64,000 bases of DNA. It comes from Cavia porcellus. Its lineage: Eukaryota; Chordata; Mammalia; Rodentia; Caviidae. The stretch lies in NCBI RefSeq assembly GCF_034190915.1, contig NW_026947500.1:22008501-22072500 (forward strand), given 5' to 3'. The notes beneath the pieces were generated by a model. That model was not told the DNA's origin, ran no database searches, and worked only from the letters and a program-made list of their open reading frames with translations. How positions within the stretch are numbered: position 1 is the stretch's first letter; each line of letters begins with the position of its first letter. The position numbers and the translations under genes are program-made. Positions 21,251-34,651 of this stretch are shown here, piece after piece.

Positions 21251-23420
21251 AGTATGATGCTGTATCCTGTTGAGGATTTTGAAGTAAAGAACACTGGGAG
21301 GGCTCAGAACTGAGGTCTCTCTGACCTTCCCTCCTGTCTCTTGCCTCTCATGTTTGTCCAAAGTGAGCCTTAGGAAGTAGAGTCCTTTCCCCCACAGTCT
21401 TAAAACTGGAATTATTCCCCTAACTTGTTTCCCACATTTTGCAGTAGCGGTTTTGACCAGAGAATTGGGAAGAATAAAGCAGTCTAAAGAATGTTTGTGG
21501 GTCGGGGAAGCAGAGAAGGCAAGTTTGGACCACATTCTCTGGAGATTGTGCCACATGGAGAATATAGAAAGGGCAGTAATCAGGAGGGAGCTGTGGATCA
21601 AGGACTGCTCTTCCAGCGTATCTCTAAGCAGCCAGGAGAGTAAGTCCCTTTGATGAGGGTGTTGGCCTGGGAGCTGCTGTGTCAGAGCTCAGGTGTACAG
21701 CTGCACTGTAGAGAGACACGGAAGCAAGGAGGCAGAAACCAGGGGTGTGAGGTGATGAGCTTACACCTTAGCTGATGGTAAGCTGAGAGAGACTTTTGCT
21801 AATTGCTATTTTCTCTACATAAGAGGTGAGTTTCAGAGAAGAGGTGGTAGAATGATCAAGAAGGAAGAAATAGCATAATTGCCCAGCAAAGTGACTAAGG
21901 AAGCCCCAGAGATTGTCAGGTCGTGTGAGCTACTGTAGTGTACTGAAGCCCATGCAAGCTGCTTAGTAAGTGTTGTGCTTAGCAGTGCTCAGCTGTGTGG
22001 TTCTGGGAAAGGAAGGTGAGGTGTGTGCCCACAGGGATGGGATACATGGGGCAGGTACCCCAAACGCTGCAAAAGGGGACAAGCAGGCATTCGTAGGAGT
22101 GCACACACAGATGCGTGTTTGTGATTGGCAAATGGTTTATCAAACAGTCTTTGTAAATCTTCATAGTAAAATATGCATTTCTAGGCCCAGTGATGTTTTT
22201 CTATATAAATATGTTTTAACACCACAGTTCAAACTTTTCTTACAAATGTTTTGTCATAGCTTTAACTATTCATGCTGCTATTTTGTTCAGGCTTATTTTC
22301 TAAAACCTTTTGATTTTGGTTTTGGGAAAACCAGCTATTTCCCCCCTGGAACTAATGAGTGAGCAAGCAAGAGGTTCTAAAGCAGAAGTAAAAACTGTAG
22401 ACTTTATTATGATTGGACCCGTGTTTGGAAATTCTGTGAATTGTGTTATGTCAGCATCCTGCTCACAGAATAGGCTGTGTAAACAGTAGATGTTGGGAGG
22501 TTCTGTGAATGAACAGCCTTCCTTCTCGGTTACAGATTTAACCACTGCAATTCTCCAGATTCTGAATGTTTATTTCATAGTAAAGAGGGCTCTAAAAATA
22601 CCAAGCCAGTTAAATTTTTATTGTAGGTCATTTCATTTAAGCTGCAATGGGACATATAAATTTTAAAAAGAAAAAAACATCGAAGGCAGTGTTTTAAAGG
22701 AAACACTATAGAAATCTGTCTATAGTAATTTGTTTTGGCTGTGGATGTAAAACTGCAAAAAGAAGTGAGAATAGAGTTGTTCCATCTTCTAAGTTAGAGC
22801 AATTGATGTATTGAGTTGATGTTCAGAAGTTTGAAGGGTATACCAGAAGGCACAAATCGTATGTGATCACAAAAAATTAACAAACCAAGTTTTAAAATTG
22901 TTTTGAACCTAACTTAAAATATCATTTATAACATTTATTTGTAATACTATTTTCAGAAAGTTACAGGAGTACAATAGACTGTAAATTTGAGGATCCAGAG
23001 TGAGATGAGGAAAAAGCATTTAAGGGGGTTAGGGCTTAGAACAGAAGATGAGGGCCTAGAAATCTGTCCAGGGAAGGGTAAAAACCAAGGTATGTTTTTT
23101 ATGGAGAGGGCAGCATCCAAATCACTCATCTGTGCACATCCTAAAGCCATGGCAGTAGAGATGTAACCCAGCTTTCTAGGGAGTCTAGAAGGAGGACCCT
23201 AGGGAAAGAAAGTGAAGATCGTACCTGATTTGAGAGAATGGGAGATGTCTTGGTTCAGTATGAGCAGTGGTTAATGGATAGTTTGTAGATAAGCAGAATC
23301 ATGCAACTGGATGCCTAAAAATGTTTCTTCTGACTCCTAGTAGGGCAGCTTCTAGACAAGGACTTGTCTCAAAGAAACTGGGTCAGCCCTGGCATGGAAA
23401 CTAATGTTTCTATGAGCAAT
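21251..23420. other. Intronic sequence, no gene seen
   Basis: Apparently unique intron sequence. I found no FANCC-like exon with matching splice sites; the ORFs present look like chance. Confidence 0.5.
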
Positions 23421-23424
23421 AGAA

Positions 23425-23640
23425 ACTAATATTTATTAAGTTTATTTAGCACCTACTCTGAGTTTGATTGCTAGCTGAGTGATCTGCCCACGTGGTTTCT
23501 TTCAGTCCTAACCTTGTTAAGTATTATTTTCTCTGTTTTTCAAAGAGGAAGAAACTGAAGCTTGGACACAGTAAGCATATTCTGCATTGAGCAGCAGAGC
23601 TGCCAGTGGGTTCTACATGTGTCTGACGGAGTCCCTCATG
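23425..23640 (-). repeat. MIR-type ancient SINE
   Basis: It contains the reverse-MIR hallmark order: atttattaagt...agcacctac, then agaggaagaaactgaagc and agcagagctgccagtggg. Confidence 0.65.
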
Positions 23641-24385
23641 TTTCCATCTAACTTAGCTCTTAAGCAGTTTCACTGCACAGTTACCTCTGGCTTGTCTGGC
23701 ACCCCATTATAGATTTTGAACCAGAGGAAGCAATGGCTCCAGCCAAGGTAGAAGGTCTTAGGCAGACCTGGACATACTCTCTGCTGTCTTCTCTAAGTTC
23801 TTTCCCCAGTGCATGTGTTTCCATAGGTAGGTGTTTAGACTGTGGTCAGGCATTAGGGTGCTGATCCTCAGACTTTCCTGTGCCATATCTGGGTGTGGTT
23901 CTGTTGGTGAAGCTGATTGTAAGGCTGTATCTCCCGGTTTGTGACTTGGTGGACTGGAGTAGGACTAAGGTAGTGAGTGCTCAGAGGATTTAGATTGGAG
24001 GTATTCATGCATTGCACCATGAGAAACAATGATTTAGTTGATCAGTTTTCACACTTGGCTTCTCCCAGACCCCATTACACATTTCATATTTGATTATGGT
24101 CAGCCTAAGGATGATCCCTTCACTGTTAAGACCACAGTGTGCAAGAGCAGGCACTGGTTACCTTACCTAGAGGGAACAGATATCTTTGCCCACATGGTGA
24201 AGACAGGAGACATAAAGCCAGAGTAACAGGGTTACCTTGTTGTTAGATTAGATCCCATCCTCAGTTAAACTGAGACTTAAGTCATAGGAGGTGCTGATGT
24301 TCAAGGATGTGTTGTGACCCTACAAACCTTGCTGCCTATTTTCTGCATGTGTCTTGCTTTTTTTTAAATTTTTCCTTTACTATTT

Positions 24386-24558
24386 ATTAGCAAGCTACTG
24401 CATTTTAATTTTATTTAAAGGAAAAAAAACAAAACAGTATAAGGGTACATGTAATACAGAATTACAAAAAAACAGTAAGAAATCACTAGTTATAGATTAC
24501 ATATTGTCATCTTAGAAATAAGTTGTTCAAGTTACAGGATTAAAGCATACAAAGTGGG
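24386..24558 (-). repeat. L1/HAL1 3'-end fragment
   Basis: It shares acagtaagaaatcact and attacatattgtcatctta with 9450-9485 and 30418-30460. It is a short 5'-truncated minus-strand copy. Confidence 0.8.
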
Positions 24559-25847
24559 TGCCTTACTTTTGTAATAATGCTATCAAGTGAACTTTATTAT
24601 CAGCATGTGATAGAAGTAAACTGGGGGAGCTTGACACTTTTTAAAAAATTATTCTGAGGTCATTTAAAGTCCTTTTAAGGCTATATGACCTTTCTTTTTT
24701 CCCTTTATTTTTGAATTATACAAATTAGACATCTGTATAGTCTCATTTTAAAAAGTCAATCCAGATACATCAGCCAATGCCCAGCCTCATAGGCCTCCCA
24801 TGAAGTGATCTCTGATTTTAGTGGATTATAGATCTTTCTAGTCTTCTATGCCTTTATATATAGAAATAAATTCATTTGTTTTCTATTGGTTTGTACATAA
24901 ATGGAATTATGTTGATGTATTCAACTTACTCTTTTCACATAACAGTCATTTCTGTAGTTAGTTCTGTATCAGCCACACAAATCTTTTGTTACTGATACTC
25001 ATCTTTATGCTAGAGACAAGAATAACAATTCAAAATAATTTTTAAACACAATGTATCAAACCAAAGCTCCTCAGGAGACGTGATTTTGGTCCAAGGGATT
25101 TAGCAATGCCTGGAGATATTTTTTGGCTGTTGAAACTTGGAGGAGGTACCTGCCAGTAGCATCTAGGGGATGGAGAGCAGGAACCCACAGGATAGCCTCT
25201 TGCAGCAAAGAACAGTCGGACCCAGAATGTGGATTTTGTCAAGATTAGGAAATTTGATTGGGTTAAATTTACTCACTTAAATCTCATTCTCTTAAGGGCT
25301 GGATAAATATTTACCAAGCTTTACCTAAAAATATACTAAGTAAATACATTTTTTTTAAAAAGTTGATTTCAAGCTTTCTAAGGAAAATCTATTTATACTC
25401 TGGCTTCTTCCTTGAATTGAAATCATATTTGAAATACATTTATGCATCTCAGAGCATGATGTATGGGAGAGGCAAAATTATCAATAACGACATATTGAAT
25501 CTTGCTTCATGATCATGTAATGAGGAAAACTGTTTCTTAGTGCATTTTGATACCGTTAGTATTCTGTCAGTATGAAATTATTCCACTTAAGCTTAGTGAA
25601 TATGGATTCTATAAAATTGGAAATAATTTAACAGTTTAAATACTGGGTGAAATCAGAGGAACTGTGGTAATTGCCGTTTTGTTTGGTTGGGTCTGTTATG
25701 ACGTAATAATCCTAAAAGTAAAGACGTTAACTTTTAGAAGCAAACTGTTGGGTTTTAGGTTGAGAATTAGGCATTATTTGTTTTCTGTAGCATTGTTTAG
25801 GTGAATTTATTCAGCTAAAGAGAATTTACATTGTCTTCATTCCCTTG
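24559..25847. other. Intronic sequence with possible old L1 relic
   Basis: About 24700-25010 resembles an ancient L1 3' end on the minus strand (taaatggaattatgttgatg, cacataacagtcatttctg). The rest shows no recognisable feature. Confidence 0.4.
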
Positions 25848-26015
25848 AAAGGAATGAAGGGTGTGGTGGCACATGCATGTAATCCTAGTACTTGGGAAGC
25901 TGAGTTAGGAAGGTCATTGCAAGTTAGGATCTATGCAAGTTCCAGACCAGCCTGGGCTACAAAGACAGATCAAGGCCAGCCTGAACTGCATAGTGAGACC
26001 CTGTCTCAAAAAATA
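25848..26015 (+). repeat. B1-type SINE with duplicated segment
   Basis: B1 body with gtggtggcacatgcatgtaa, then agaccagcctgggctacaaa and a second aaggccagcctgaactgc copy, ending gagaccctgtctcaaaa. Confidence 0.9.
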
Positions 26016-28100
26016 AAATGGAATAATCTATTCAATTTATTACTTCTTTGCTAAAGAAAGTATTATCATGGATATTTGTGATGAAAATAATTTTTTCCAA
26101 AATGATTCTACATTATTTTAAACATACTAATTTTTAGGAAAAAATGTTCTAAATCAGATCTGTAAGTTAAGATTTACTTCTTGATTTGCCTTATAGATTG
26201 TTCTAGTATCATATATGCTAGTTACATGTTGAACCATCTTAAAATCTTGATTGGATTCTTTTAGCATTGGCTGTGTACCACAGCTCATATTTTGAAAACA
26301 GATTGTTCCTTACAAGTTCATTTTAAAGATTTTGGATTTTAAGAGTTGTCAGATAAACTATGTGACACACAGATGTTAATTCCTTTCTGAGAAATCATAG
26401 TAGAGGTGGTACAGACAGCTGAGAGAGAATAATTACATTAGACATAAGCAGTCTCTGCTTTGCTTCAGTGCATTCTGTGTCTGAAAGCCTCCGTCCTAGA
26501 GTGAGATGAGGGTCATGTTCCCCTACTTGCATGTGTGGATATGGGCAATATCCTGCTTGGTGTGCTTCTTTTTGAGATTAAATAAATAGAGTCAGACTGC
26601 TGTTTATTCCTATGATTTTCTTCTTTCCCTTAGCAGGTACTGTTTTGTTTAAATTTTAGAAAAGCTTACGAAGTTCTGCTTGTATGATTGTCATTGATAC
26701 TGTTTTGAGTCTGTATGCCAGAGAATTGGCATTTTTGTGACATTGGATTTTTCTTGACAAGACTGTATTTTCCTGCATTTATGTAGACCTGTAACATCTT
26801 TTTTAAACATTTTATGCTGTGTCAATTTGTCATTTAGCACTATGCAGGGCATCACTGGCTCATTTGACTTTATAGATGGCAACACATTTTTTTTTTCATA
26901 AAACAAACTTAGGTGACACGTGTTGGTTTAATTTCTAAATGTTCTTTGTTGGCAGAAGAAAATGATAATTTAAGGTTGTGTTATTAAGAAAATAAGTCAG
27001 TTTTCACCATGACATCCCATTAGAAAACTATTAATCACTTGCAGGTGATTTAATTAATTTTGGAATTTTAATATTAGTTGAATAAACAAGCAATTCCAGT
27101 GTAATAACATAAATGTTTTACAGAATGTTTACATAAAATGCCATGGAGTATAAAGAAGGAGAAATTTGGGCACAGGTATTTTACATGGTGAAAAAAGTGT
27201 GTTATATTCACAGTGGCAGAAGTTTTGGGTCCCACTTCTGGACTATTTGACCAAATACTTCCATTAAAGTTTTGAGAAGATGGAAGATTAAACACATTGT
27301 GAAATACCTAGTGGATAAAATTTTTGAGGGGCCCAAAATGTTTTAAAAATTGAACAGCACTAAGGAAAGCTTTTTTTTATTAATCAAACCTGTAGGAAAA
27401 AATATTTTCAGAATGTTCAGTTCTGCATAATAAGTTTTATAAAAATACAGCTGCAACTGATTTGGAATTTCCCTGGCCCCTTTCCAATAAGGATGATACT
27501 TGCTTCTCCTGTTCCTCCTGGATGTCCTAAGACTATAGCATTACACAGGCTGAATGGCTCCAGTGCATCCATATTGGTGTGCCGGGTTTTGGACAGTATT
27601 ACTGAACTGGGTCAGTCTCTTTGAAAAAGCTTATAGTAATGTCATGGATGGTTTTGTTTTTATTTTTCTCTGGTGTTTTATGTGACCTGAAACTAAGGAA
27701 GGAAAGTTTAACTTGTCCTATAAGAAGATCACAAAGGAAACTTGTAATAACTGCATTATTCAGACACAAAAAAAACAGTCCATTTTAGTGAGGTTGAATA
27801 GCTAATATCTCCTGATTGACTACTGTGTGAGATGCCTAGGGCTAGTTCACAGCTCCTCAAAGGAGTGTAAAAGTTGGTGAAGAAATTCCTTCCAGCTGGA
27901 GCCATGGGCTCCTGGCAGAACAGGAACGTGTACTGGTGACAACACTGCCAGGCTTTCTGTGAGATACAGATTGAAGCCATGGGGACTCCAGGGGGAAAAG
28001 ACCCTGTCAAGCTGGAGCCTAGAACAGGCAGCCTGGGGAAAGATGGATTTTGAAATCTAGGTCAGCTTTGACAGCTAGAGTTGAGAGGGGGACACTGGTT
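26016..28100. other. Intronic sequence, no gene seen
   Basis: AT-rich, apparently unique. I see no coding exon or clear repeat. Confidence 0.5.
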
Positions 28101-28119
28101 TAAAAAAAAAAAAAAAAAA

Positions 28120-29310
28120 CGTTATTTTTGTGAATATATGTTTGTGATATTACATTTGTTTTGGAGAATCAATGCATATAGATCACATCTGGACACACCC
28201 CCCCCTTCCTCCCTCCTCTATCTCCTCTTTCCTAGAGCTCCTTCCACAGCTCCAAAAAGTCTTACCTCCATGTTTCCTACCATCTCTTCTTTATTTTGCA
28301 ATTTAAATTATTTTTATTTTGGGTTTCTCATGCAAGAAAAACTATATGATAGTTAATCTTCTGTGTCTGATTTATTTCTCTTAATATTGTTTCCAGGTTT
28401 GAGGGGTACTAGATTCTTCTTCTAGAAGTAGTTTCTAGGTTCTTTCTATTCTGAATAAAGAATTGGTCAAGCAGGCACAAACAGTAGAAAATTTTAGATT
28501 TATTAAAGGTAGGAAAAGAAACTAACTCTGCAGATTGAATTTGGGCCAACTAAAAATAGGAAAAAAATAAATACATTTTATAGAATGAGAGCATGCTACT
28601 GTAAAGAGAGACAGTAGCAAACACTCGGTGGGGCTGTCCTTTTGATATCGCCCACTCCTCAGGCTGACATCAGGCTAGGCTGTTCTATGGAAAACCTGCT
28701 CAGGATCTCATGAGAAGTCCCGCGTAGGGCTTTGGGGGCTGTTCTGTGCGTGTGTGCTGAGTTTTATAATTAATAGGTCACGCCTACTTCCCCAGCCAGC
28801 TTTGCTACATCTCCTCTCTCGATATTGTTTCAAGATCCATCCATCTTCCTATGACTCAGATTTATCCTTTATGACCAAGTAGTATTCCAGAGTGTTCACA
28901 TTTCTTTATGCATTCATCTAATGATGGGCACCTGGGCTTTTTTCATATTTTAGCTATACTGAATTGCTCTGCTACAAATATGGAGATGCATGTAGCACTG
29001 TAATGTGATGACTTTAACTCTTTCAGGAAGACACCCAGGAGAGTGTAGCTGGGTATAAGGGATTTCTATTTGTAGTTTTTTAAGACCTCTTCATACTGAT
29101 TTCCATAGTAGTTATACTAGTTGACATTCCTACAGTAATGCAGAAGGGTTCCTTTTTCCCTGCATCCTTGCCAGCATTTGTTTTTTCTGGAGTCATCAGT
29201 AATAGCCATGTTTATTAGAGTGAGATGGAACCTCAATATCTTTTTGATTTACATTTCTTTAATGGCCAAAGATGCTGAGCATTTTTTCATGTACATTAGC
29301 CACAAGAAAG
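28120..29310 (-). repeat. L1 3' end (minus), interrupted by a possible LTR
   Basis: 28850-29300 shows the antisense L1 ORF2 tail (aagtagtattccagagtgt, cagaagggttcctttttccc). 28120-28400 is its 3' UTR. The block at about 28430-28811 is foreign. Confidence 0.75.
28430..28811 (-). repeat. Possible solo LTR
   Basis: On the minus strand it begins TGTAGCAAAGCTGG, has a CTATAAAATG box, and carries AATAAA signals near its far end. An attgttt sequence repeated on both sides of the block suggests insertion into L1, but the lower boundary and target duplication are not clear. No internal retroviral genes accompany it. Confidence 0.4.
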
Positions 29311-29479
29311 AAACTATAAGGAGATTAGAAGCGGCTGGTTGTCTTTGATGACCAGCAGAGCATCTGACTTCCCACACTACAAGGAATGCTGGAAATTGGT
29401 TTGTCTGGGAGGGCAGAGGCCACACAGAAGTAGGTTGTGCTTAGGAACCACGTAAAAGCCTAGAGCATCGGGCAACAGG

Positions 29480-29812
29480 AACGTTTCTGTGACAGCCCCC
29501 TCTCCTTTCAACCACTTTCCCCTGCTGTCTCCCGTGTCCCCCAGCTCATAGCCCTCACACTCTGTCTGCTTCCCCAGCTGTCAGAATCAGCTTGGATGCC
29601 ATCGCTCTGGGAGGGCTCCAAGAACCACTGGTTGGAACTGACTGTTCCCTGCTGTGCTCCCACAGCGATTGTCTTACCCTTCATCACAGCACTGGTGTGC
29701 AAGTCTCACATTATGGCGGTTCTCATCTCTGTCGCCCGTCCCCAGCTCTGGGGGGCTTCTCATGCCAGGAGTACCTGGCCATGCTCAATGTATGTTTGTT
29801 GAGTGAATGAAG
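29480..29812 (+). repeat. L2-type ancient LINE 3' end
   Basis: It is pyrimidine-rich and ends atgctcaatgtatgtttgtt followed by gagtgaatgaa, the characteristic L2 terminus. Confidence 0.6.
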
Positions 29813-30306
29813 GGATCCTGATTTACAAACAAGGTTTTTGTTTTGGGTATATTATGTGGAATAGCAGGCAAAGTAATGGAAATTCTAAAAGACTTTAATG
29901 ATCAGATCAAGAAATTGCTTGAAGAAGCATAAAATGTATGCTGCATTTCAGTTCAAGAATATTGACCACAGTTTGGCTGTGCTCGCCTTTGCCTGAGTAG
30001 AACCCATGGTTCTTCCACACCCTGACCGTGTTCCAAACCACAGCATGCTTGTTCCAACTTTCCTAAAGCGCCTGTGAATATTCTGTCTGCAAAAGGATAG
30101 CACAGATGCAGCATGCAAGGACCAACAAGAGCACCTGGAAATGGGGCAGCAGATCTCCTCCAGGTTAGTCAATACTCTTTTGGACATTCACCTTGATGGT
30201 GTAAGCATGTTTGATGGCTTTCCAACATTAGCAGAGTTCTTTTGTTCTTGAAACTACTACATGAATCAATGTTGGACATAAAAATCGCTTCATGGGAGAC
30301 CATGTT
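29813..30306. other. Intronic sequence, no gene seen
   Basis: No recognisable feature lies between the L2 relic and the next LINE insertion. Confidence 0.5.
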
Positions 30307-32410
30307 GGTTCTTGCACTTTCTTTTTCTTTTTTTTTTTCTTATTTAAAGAAAAGGAAACAAAAAAATACATGGAGATAAAAAGGGTAGAAATAATACAAA
30401 ATTGCAGAAAAATAAACAGTAAGAAATTGTTGGTTGATAAGTTACATATTGTCATCTTAGAAATAGCTGTTCAGGTTACAAAATTAAAGTATTTAAAATG
30501 ACATTCAAAAAGTGACACTGCAAACAGTTCTGCTCAGTGGTCGAACAAAAACTCAGTAATATGGTTATCAGTCCTACACACTTGTTTTACATCTCAAAGA
30601 GAGTAAGATTAGACATATCAAAACAGAACAAAACAGTTAAAAAAACAATTTAAAGAAATACAGATTTCAAAGCAAGTCCACTGGAGATCTTCACTATCTA
30701 ACTGTCTCTAGTTTCTTACAAATAGTTGTCCCCGTCTTCACCCACATTATATACATATTGCATATTATAGAACTAATCAAATCATTACAGGATGATGAAG
30801 GCTTTTTAGGTTTTCAAGATCTAACATTGGGGAAGACAGTAATAACTACCATCGCATCTCATCGCATCTCTTATTCTCATCATGGTAGCCATCCCCATCT
30901 TTACGTATGTTGAAATTGAACTTAAGAGACTAGACTAATATCATTCTGATCAGTGAATAATAGTATTGCTAGAATTTATATCATAATGCTACAAAATTAG
31001 CATTGGGTTTCTTAGTGTCTCTTCTTCAGAGTATCTGTCCATTACATCTTGCATTATATAATCTGTTCCCGTAAATAATTTTTTTTAAAAAACTCATGTG
31101 TGAATTTCTACATATATATCTATCCTTTCTGTATTATAGGGAAAAACAACTCATAACAAGACAGCAAAACAAATTCCTAGAAAAACATGCAATGGATAAG
31201 AGATATAAGACCACAATATAGGTGATCTTTCATAGCTACTATGTTTTCTCTTGTTATTTTCAATAGATTTGTCCACATCATCGGCTTAATATAGTTAAAC
31301 ACAGTATTACCTATTTTTATAAAAACACAACTTTGAAAGCATTGTAGGATTTGAGAGCTGTTAATAATTAATACCAGTCACTGTTTTGTCCGGCTTTATA
31401 ATATCTAATGAGATGGACAATTCCTTTTAAGGAAACAAGAGACAATGTTGATAACCATTGTTGATGACCTTGTACTCTGTTCTACATCATGTGCTATGTC
31501 TATCCTTGGTTTGGACTTACAGCTTTGTTTTGCCATATTTGACTTTATTCTCTCCCCCCCAAGAGAGTAATGAGAACTGAGGAGTAATAAAATCCAAAAT
31601 GTATAAATTTTGTTATAAAAAAGAGAGGGAGGGGAAAAAAAAAGAGCTCTAACGGATATAACAACAAGTGTGTTTAGGGATGTTAAATAGCTGACTATAT
31701 TAATGTTTTTGGATCATTGAACACAGCTGTTTGCAGTCTCTCCGTTTGAATGTCTACTTTGTATTCTTTGATACTGTGATTTGAGCAACTATTTCCAAGA
31801 TGATATTATGTAATCTATTAACAGGTGATTTCTTACTGTTATGTTTTTTTTTTGTAGTTATGTATTATGTGTAACCTTACACTGCTTTGTTTTGTTTTGT
31901 GTTTTTCTCTTTTTCCTCTTAAATAAAAAAAAAATAATAATAATTAATACCAGTATGGATATCCTTTACATCTTGTCGTCTTCAGAGTAGTTGCCTCTAC
32001 TTTTAGGGTTGATACTAACAAGCATACCAAATGCAAATAAAATCAGCCAAGGCAAACCCATGGTCTTATGAATCAGATTCAATTAAGATCAGTCATAGTA
32101 AGACAATGTAAGTAATACAGGATTTCAGTTTAAGTTAATAGGAAAGTAAGGATAGTTACCATGGTATAACCTGCTATTTTTGGGCCAGATGTCTGTGCCC
32201 TCAAATCTGACATGAGTGGACAGACCAGAATAAATTAAATTCAAACCAAATATGGTGATAAAACTACTGTGTCTTTTAAATCCTGATACACTATTAACAA
32301 TGACCTCTGCCTTTTTTTATAGTGTTTCAGAGCTGTCTATACTAAAGACTGTAGCTTACTGTCTCTGCCTCATGTCTGCTACTCCACTTTTCTGCTATAA
32401 TTTGTCTAAC

Positions 32411-33501
32411 TTATTCCCTCATTCCACTGTCTGCCCCGTTCATTGAGGCTTCTCTGCCACTGTTGCTGGAATCCTGGTATCCCTTCCTCTCTTTCTCTGA
32501 AATATCCTTCAGCACTCTCTGTAGGGTTGGATTGGTGGCCATGAACTCCCACAGTTCCTTCTTGTCTTGGAAGCATCTTACTTCCCCATTAATTTTGAGA
32601 GAGAGTTTTGACAGATATATGAGTCTTGGTTGCATATTATTTTCTTTCAGGACTTGGAATATTTCTCCCCATTCCCTTCTTGACTTAAGAGTTTGTGTTG
32701 ATAAGTCTGTTGTTATTTTGATAATTTTCCCGTTGTAGGTAATCTGCTTCTTTTCTCTGGCTGCTTTTAATATTCTGTTCTTTTGGTGGATTTCTAGAAT
32801 CTTGATTATTATATGTCTAGGCATAGATGGTTGTAGGTAGCTGGTGTTCTGTATGCCTCTTTTATCTGGATATCATTTCTTTTTGCTATATATGGGAAAT
32901 TTTGCTTTAATATATCTGTGAATATTCTTTGTATTTCACTTTTGGTTGCTCCTGCTTCCTCACTCACATTCTTTATTCTTAAGTTATATATTCTTTTGTC
33001 ATCTTCTAGCTTTTGAATTGTTTCTTTCTGGTTCCTTGTTATTTTTAAGAGGTTTTTTTCTTTCACAATCATATGTTATAAATCTCTCTTCAAGTTTCAG
33101 AAGGTTGGCTTTAGTTTCTGTCAGGGCATTTTGCCAGTGTTGAATGGAGTTTTTAGTTTCCTGGTAATCTCTTTGGATCTGTTTCATGTATTCTAAGTTA
33201 TGTTTAAATTCTTCTTCAGAAGTTTCTTTCTTTTCTGATTTCCTCAGTTCTTCCATCTGTGTTCTCTTGGGCGGGGCTTGTCATTTCTTTAATTAATCTC
33301 TTTATAGCTTGCCTCACTTGGATCAGGAATACAGCTTTAAATTCATCTATGAGGTCATGGAGGTATTTTTTAATTTCGGCTGATGCTGTGTCCAGTATTG
33401 GATGGTTACTGTGCTTGTTCTCTTCAGTGTTTACTTCTCCTGGGCTTATTTTCTCATGTTGGGCAGCTGGAGATTTTTTTTTTATTTTTATCTCGTGTCA
33501 T
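32411..33501 (-). pseudogene. HAL1-like ORF1, frameshifted
   Basis: It has the same protein order as the intact ORF1 at 17312: MTRD start, coiled coil with SEEEFKHNLEYMKQ, RRM with NLRIKNVSEEAGATKSE, then the C-terminal domain to NGADSGMRE. The reading is spread over at least three frames (33256-32999, 33072-32809, 32824-32411), so indels have broken it. Total length is 1,091 nt against 1,098 nt in the intact copy. The two proteins are very similar where frames align, consistent with one LINE subfamily. Confidence 0.88.
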
Positions 33502-33794
33502 GTTTCTAGTTTCTTTCAGACTGGAGTGTCCTGGGGGTCTCTGACCCTCTCTGTATTGCTTAGGGCCTTTCAGAAGCATGCTGACTTGAGTTTTTGCTGT
33601 CTTCCCCAATTTGCTGTTATCTGGGGTAGGCAGGGATGCAGGGACAGTGCAGGCTAGCCTCCAGCCAGTGTGCCAGTCAATCCGTAAATTAGGCTGTACT
33701 TTCTGGATGTCACAGAGTTGCGACTATTTTGTATCTGCTTATTAGGCCCCAAGCAGAGGCTTGGTTCAGCCCCAGCAGATCCTGCCAGTTCTCT

Positions 33795-34135
33795 CTGTGC
33801 CAGAAGCAGCTGAATAATGTCACCATGGCACAGGATTCTGCCCAAATCCCAGCTGTTCTCTTCCAGACCTCTCTGTGCCAGGAGCACCAGGACAGTGGGT
33901 ATGCCCAATTCCAAGATGTCTTCCACTAGTTCTCTGTATGACGCTGAAGCCAACATGGTGCCAGGCTCTGCCCAATTTCAAGATGTCCTCCACCAGGGGC
34001 AACTACACCAGGGGCAACTCAGTGATGTCACCGAGCCGCAGGGTCTGCCCAACTCTAAGATGTCTTCCGCCAGACTCTCTGTGTTATTGATGTCCGTGGT
34101 GGTGGACTCTACCCAATTCCAAGATATTCTCTGAT
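33795..34135 (-). repeat. Tandem units in the LINE 5' UTR
   Basis: Four related cores of the form cccaattccaagatgtctt recur near 33906, 33970, 34048 and 34115, with a weaker one near 33840. Each is preceded by a ctctgtg-like block. The period is about 65-78 bp. By analogy with other L1 families these may be promoter monomers (inference). Confidence 0.7.
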
Positions 34136-34651
34136 CAGCCACAGCAGCCACGGGACCCAGTCCCCAGTACTCACCAGGGCTTGGTGCAGGTCCTCCTCTT
34201 GAGTCTACTGCACACCATGCCGCTTGCCCTCACTGTGCTCCCAGCACAGTGTGGAATGGTCAGAAAACTGCACAGCGTTGGGCTTCAGAGCTCCAGAGCC
34301 TTTCACAATCTCCTCTGGTTCAGCAGGGCAGTCCTGGCTGCTTCTCAGTATCCCGGGTCTCAATTTCCAGCAGTCACCAAAAGCCAACACAGCTTTTCCT
34401 GTTGGGTCCACTGGTCAGTTTGCCGCATTAAAGGCGCGGGATTTGCAGCCTCCCGTTATCAGCCTTCCCAGTCTCAGCACGACTTTAAGTCCTCCTGCCG
34501 CGCTGTCTTGGTTAATAAGAATCATTATCCATTTGTCTGGCCCTCTCCATGTTGTCATATTCTATCATCTAATATGATTTCTCCGGAGAGACTCTCCGCC
34601 CAATCCCCTAGCAAGCCGCATTTTTGAAAAAAACCGGTTCTTGCACTTTCT

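Larger units (their letters stand above)
30323..34635 (-). mobile_element. Long ORF1-only LINE (HAL1-like) with broken ORF1
   Basis: This 4,313-bp element is flanked by a perfect 16-bp duplication, GGTTCTTGCACTTTCT (30307-30322 and 34636-34651), with the poly(A) tail as a T-run at the low end. Read on the minus strand it has a 5' UTR of about 1.1 kb (34635-33502) with repeated units, an ORF1 (33501-32411), and a 3' UTR of about 2.1 kb. There is no ORF2. Its 33655-33740 segment matches the very start of the element at 17085, which shows they are the same family and that this copy keeps more of the 5' end. Confidence 0.88.

Noticed and set aside
24038..24226. 62-codon plus ORF considered as an upstream FANCC exon
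   Set aside because: It does not resemble the preceding FANCC exon and lacks matching splice phases.
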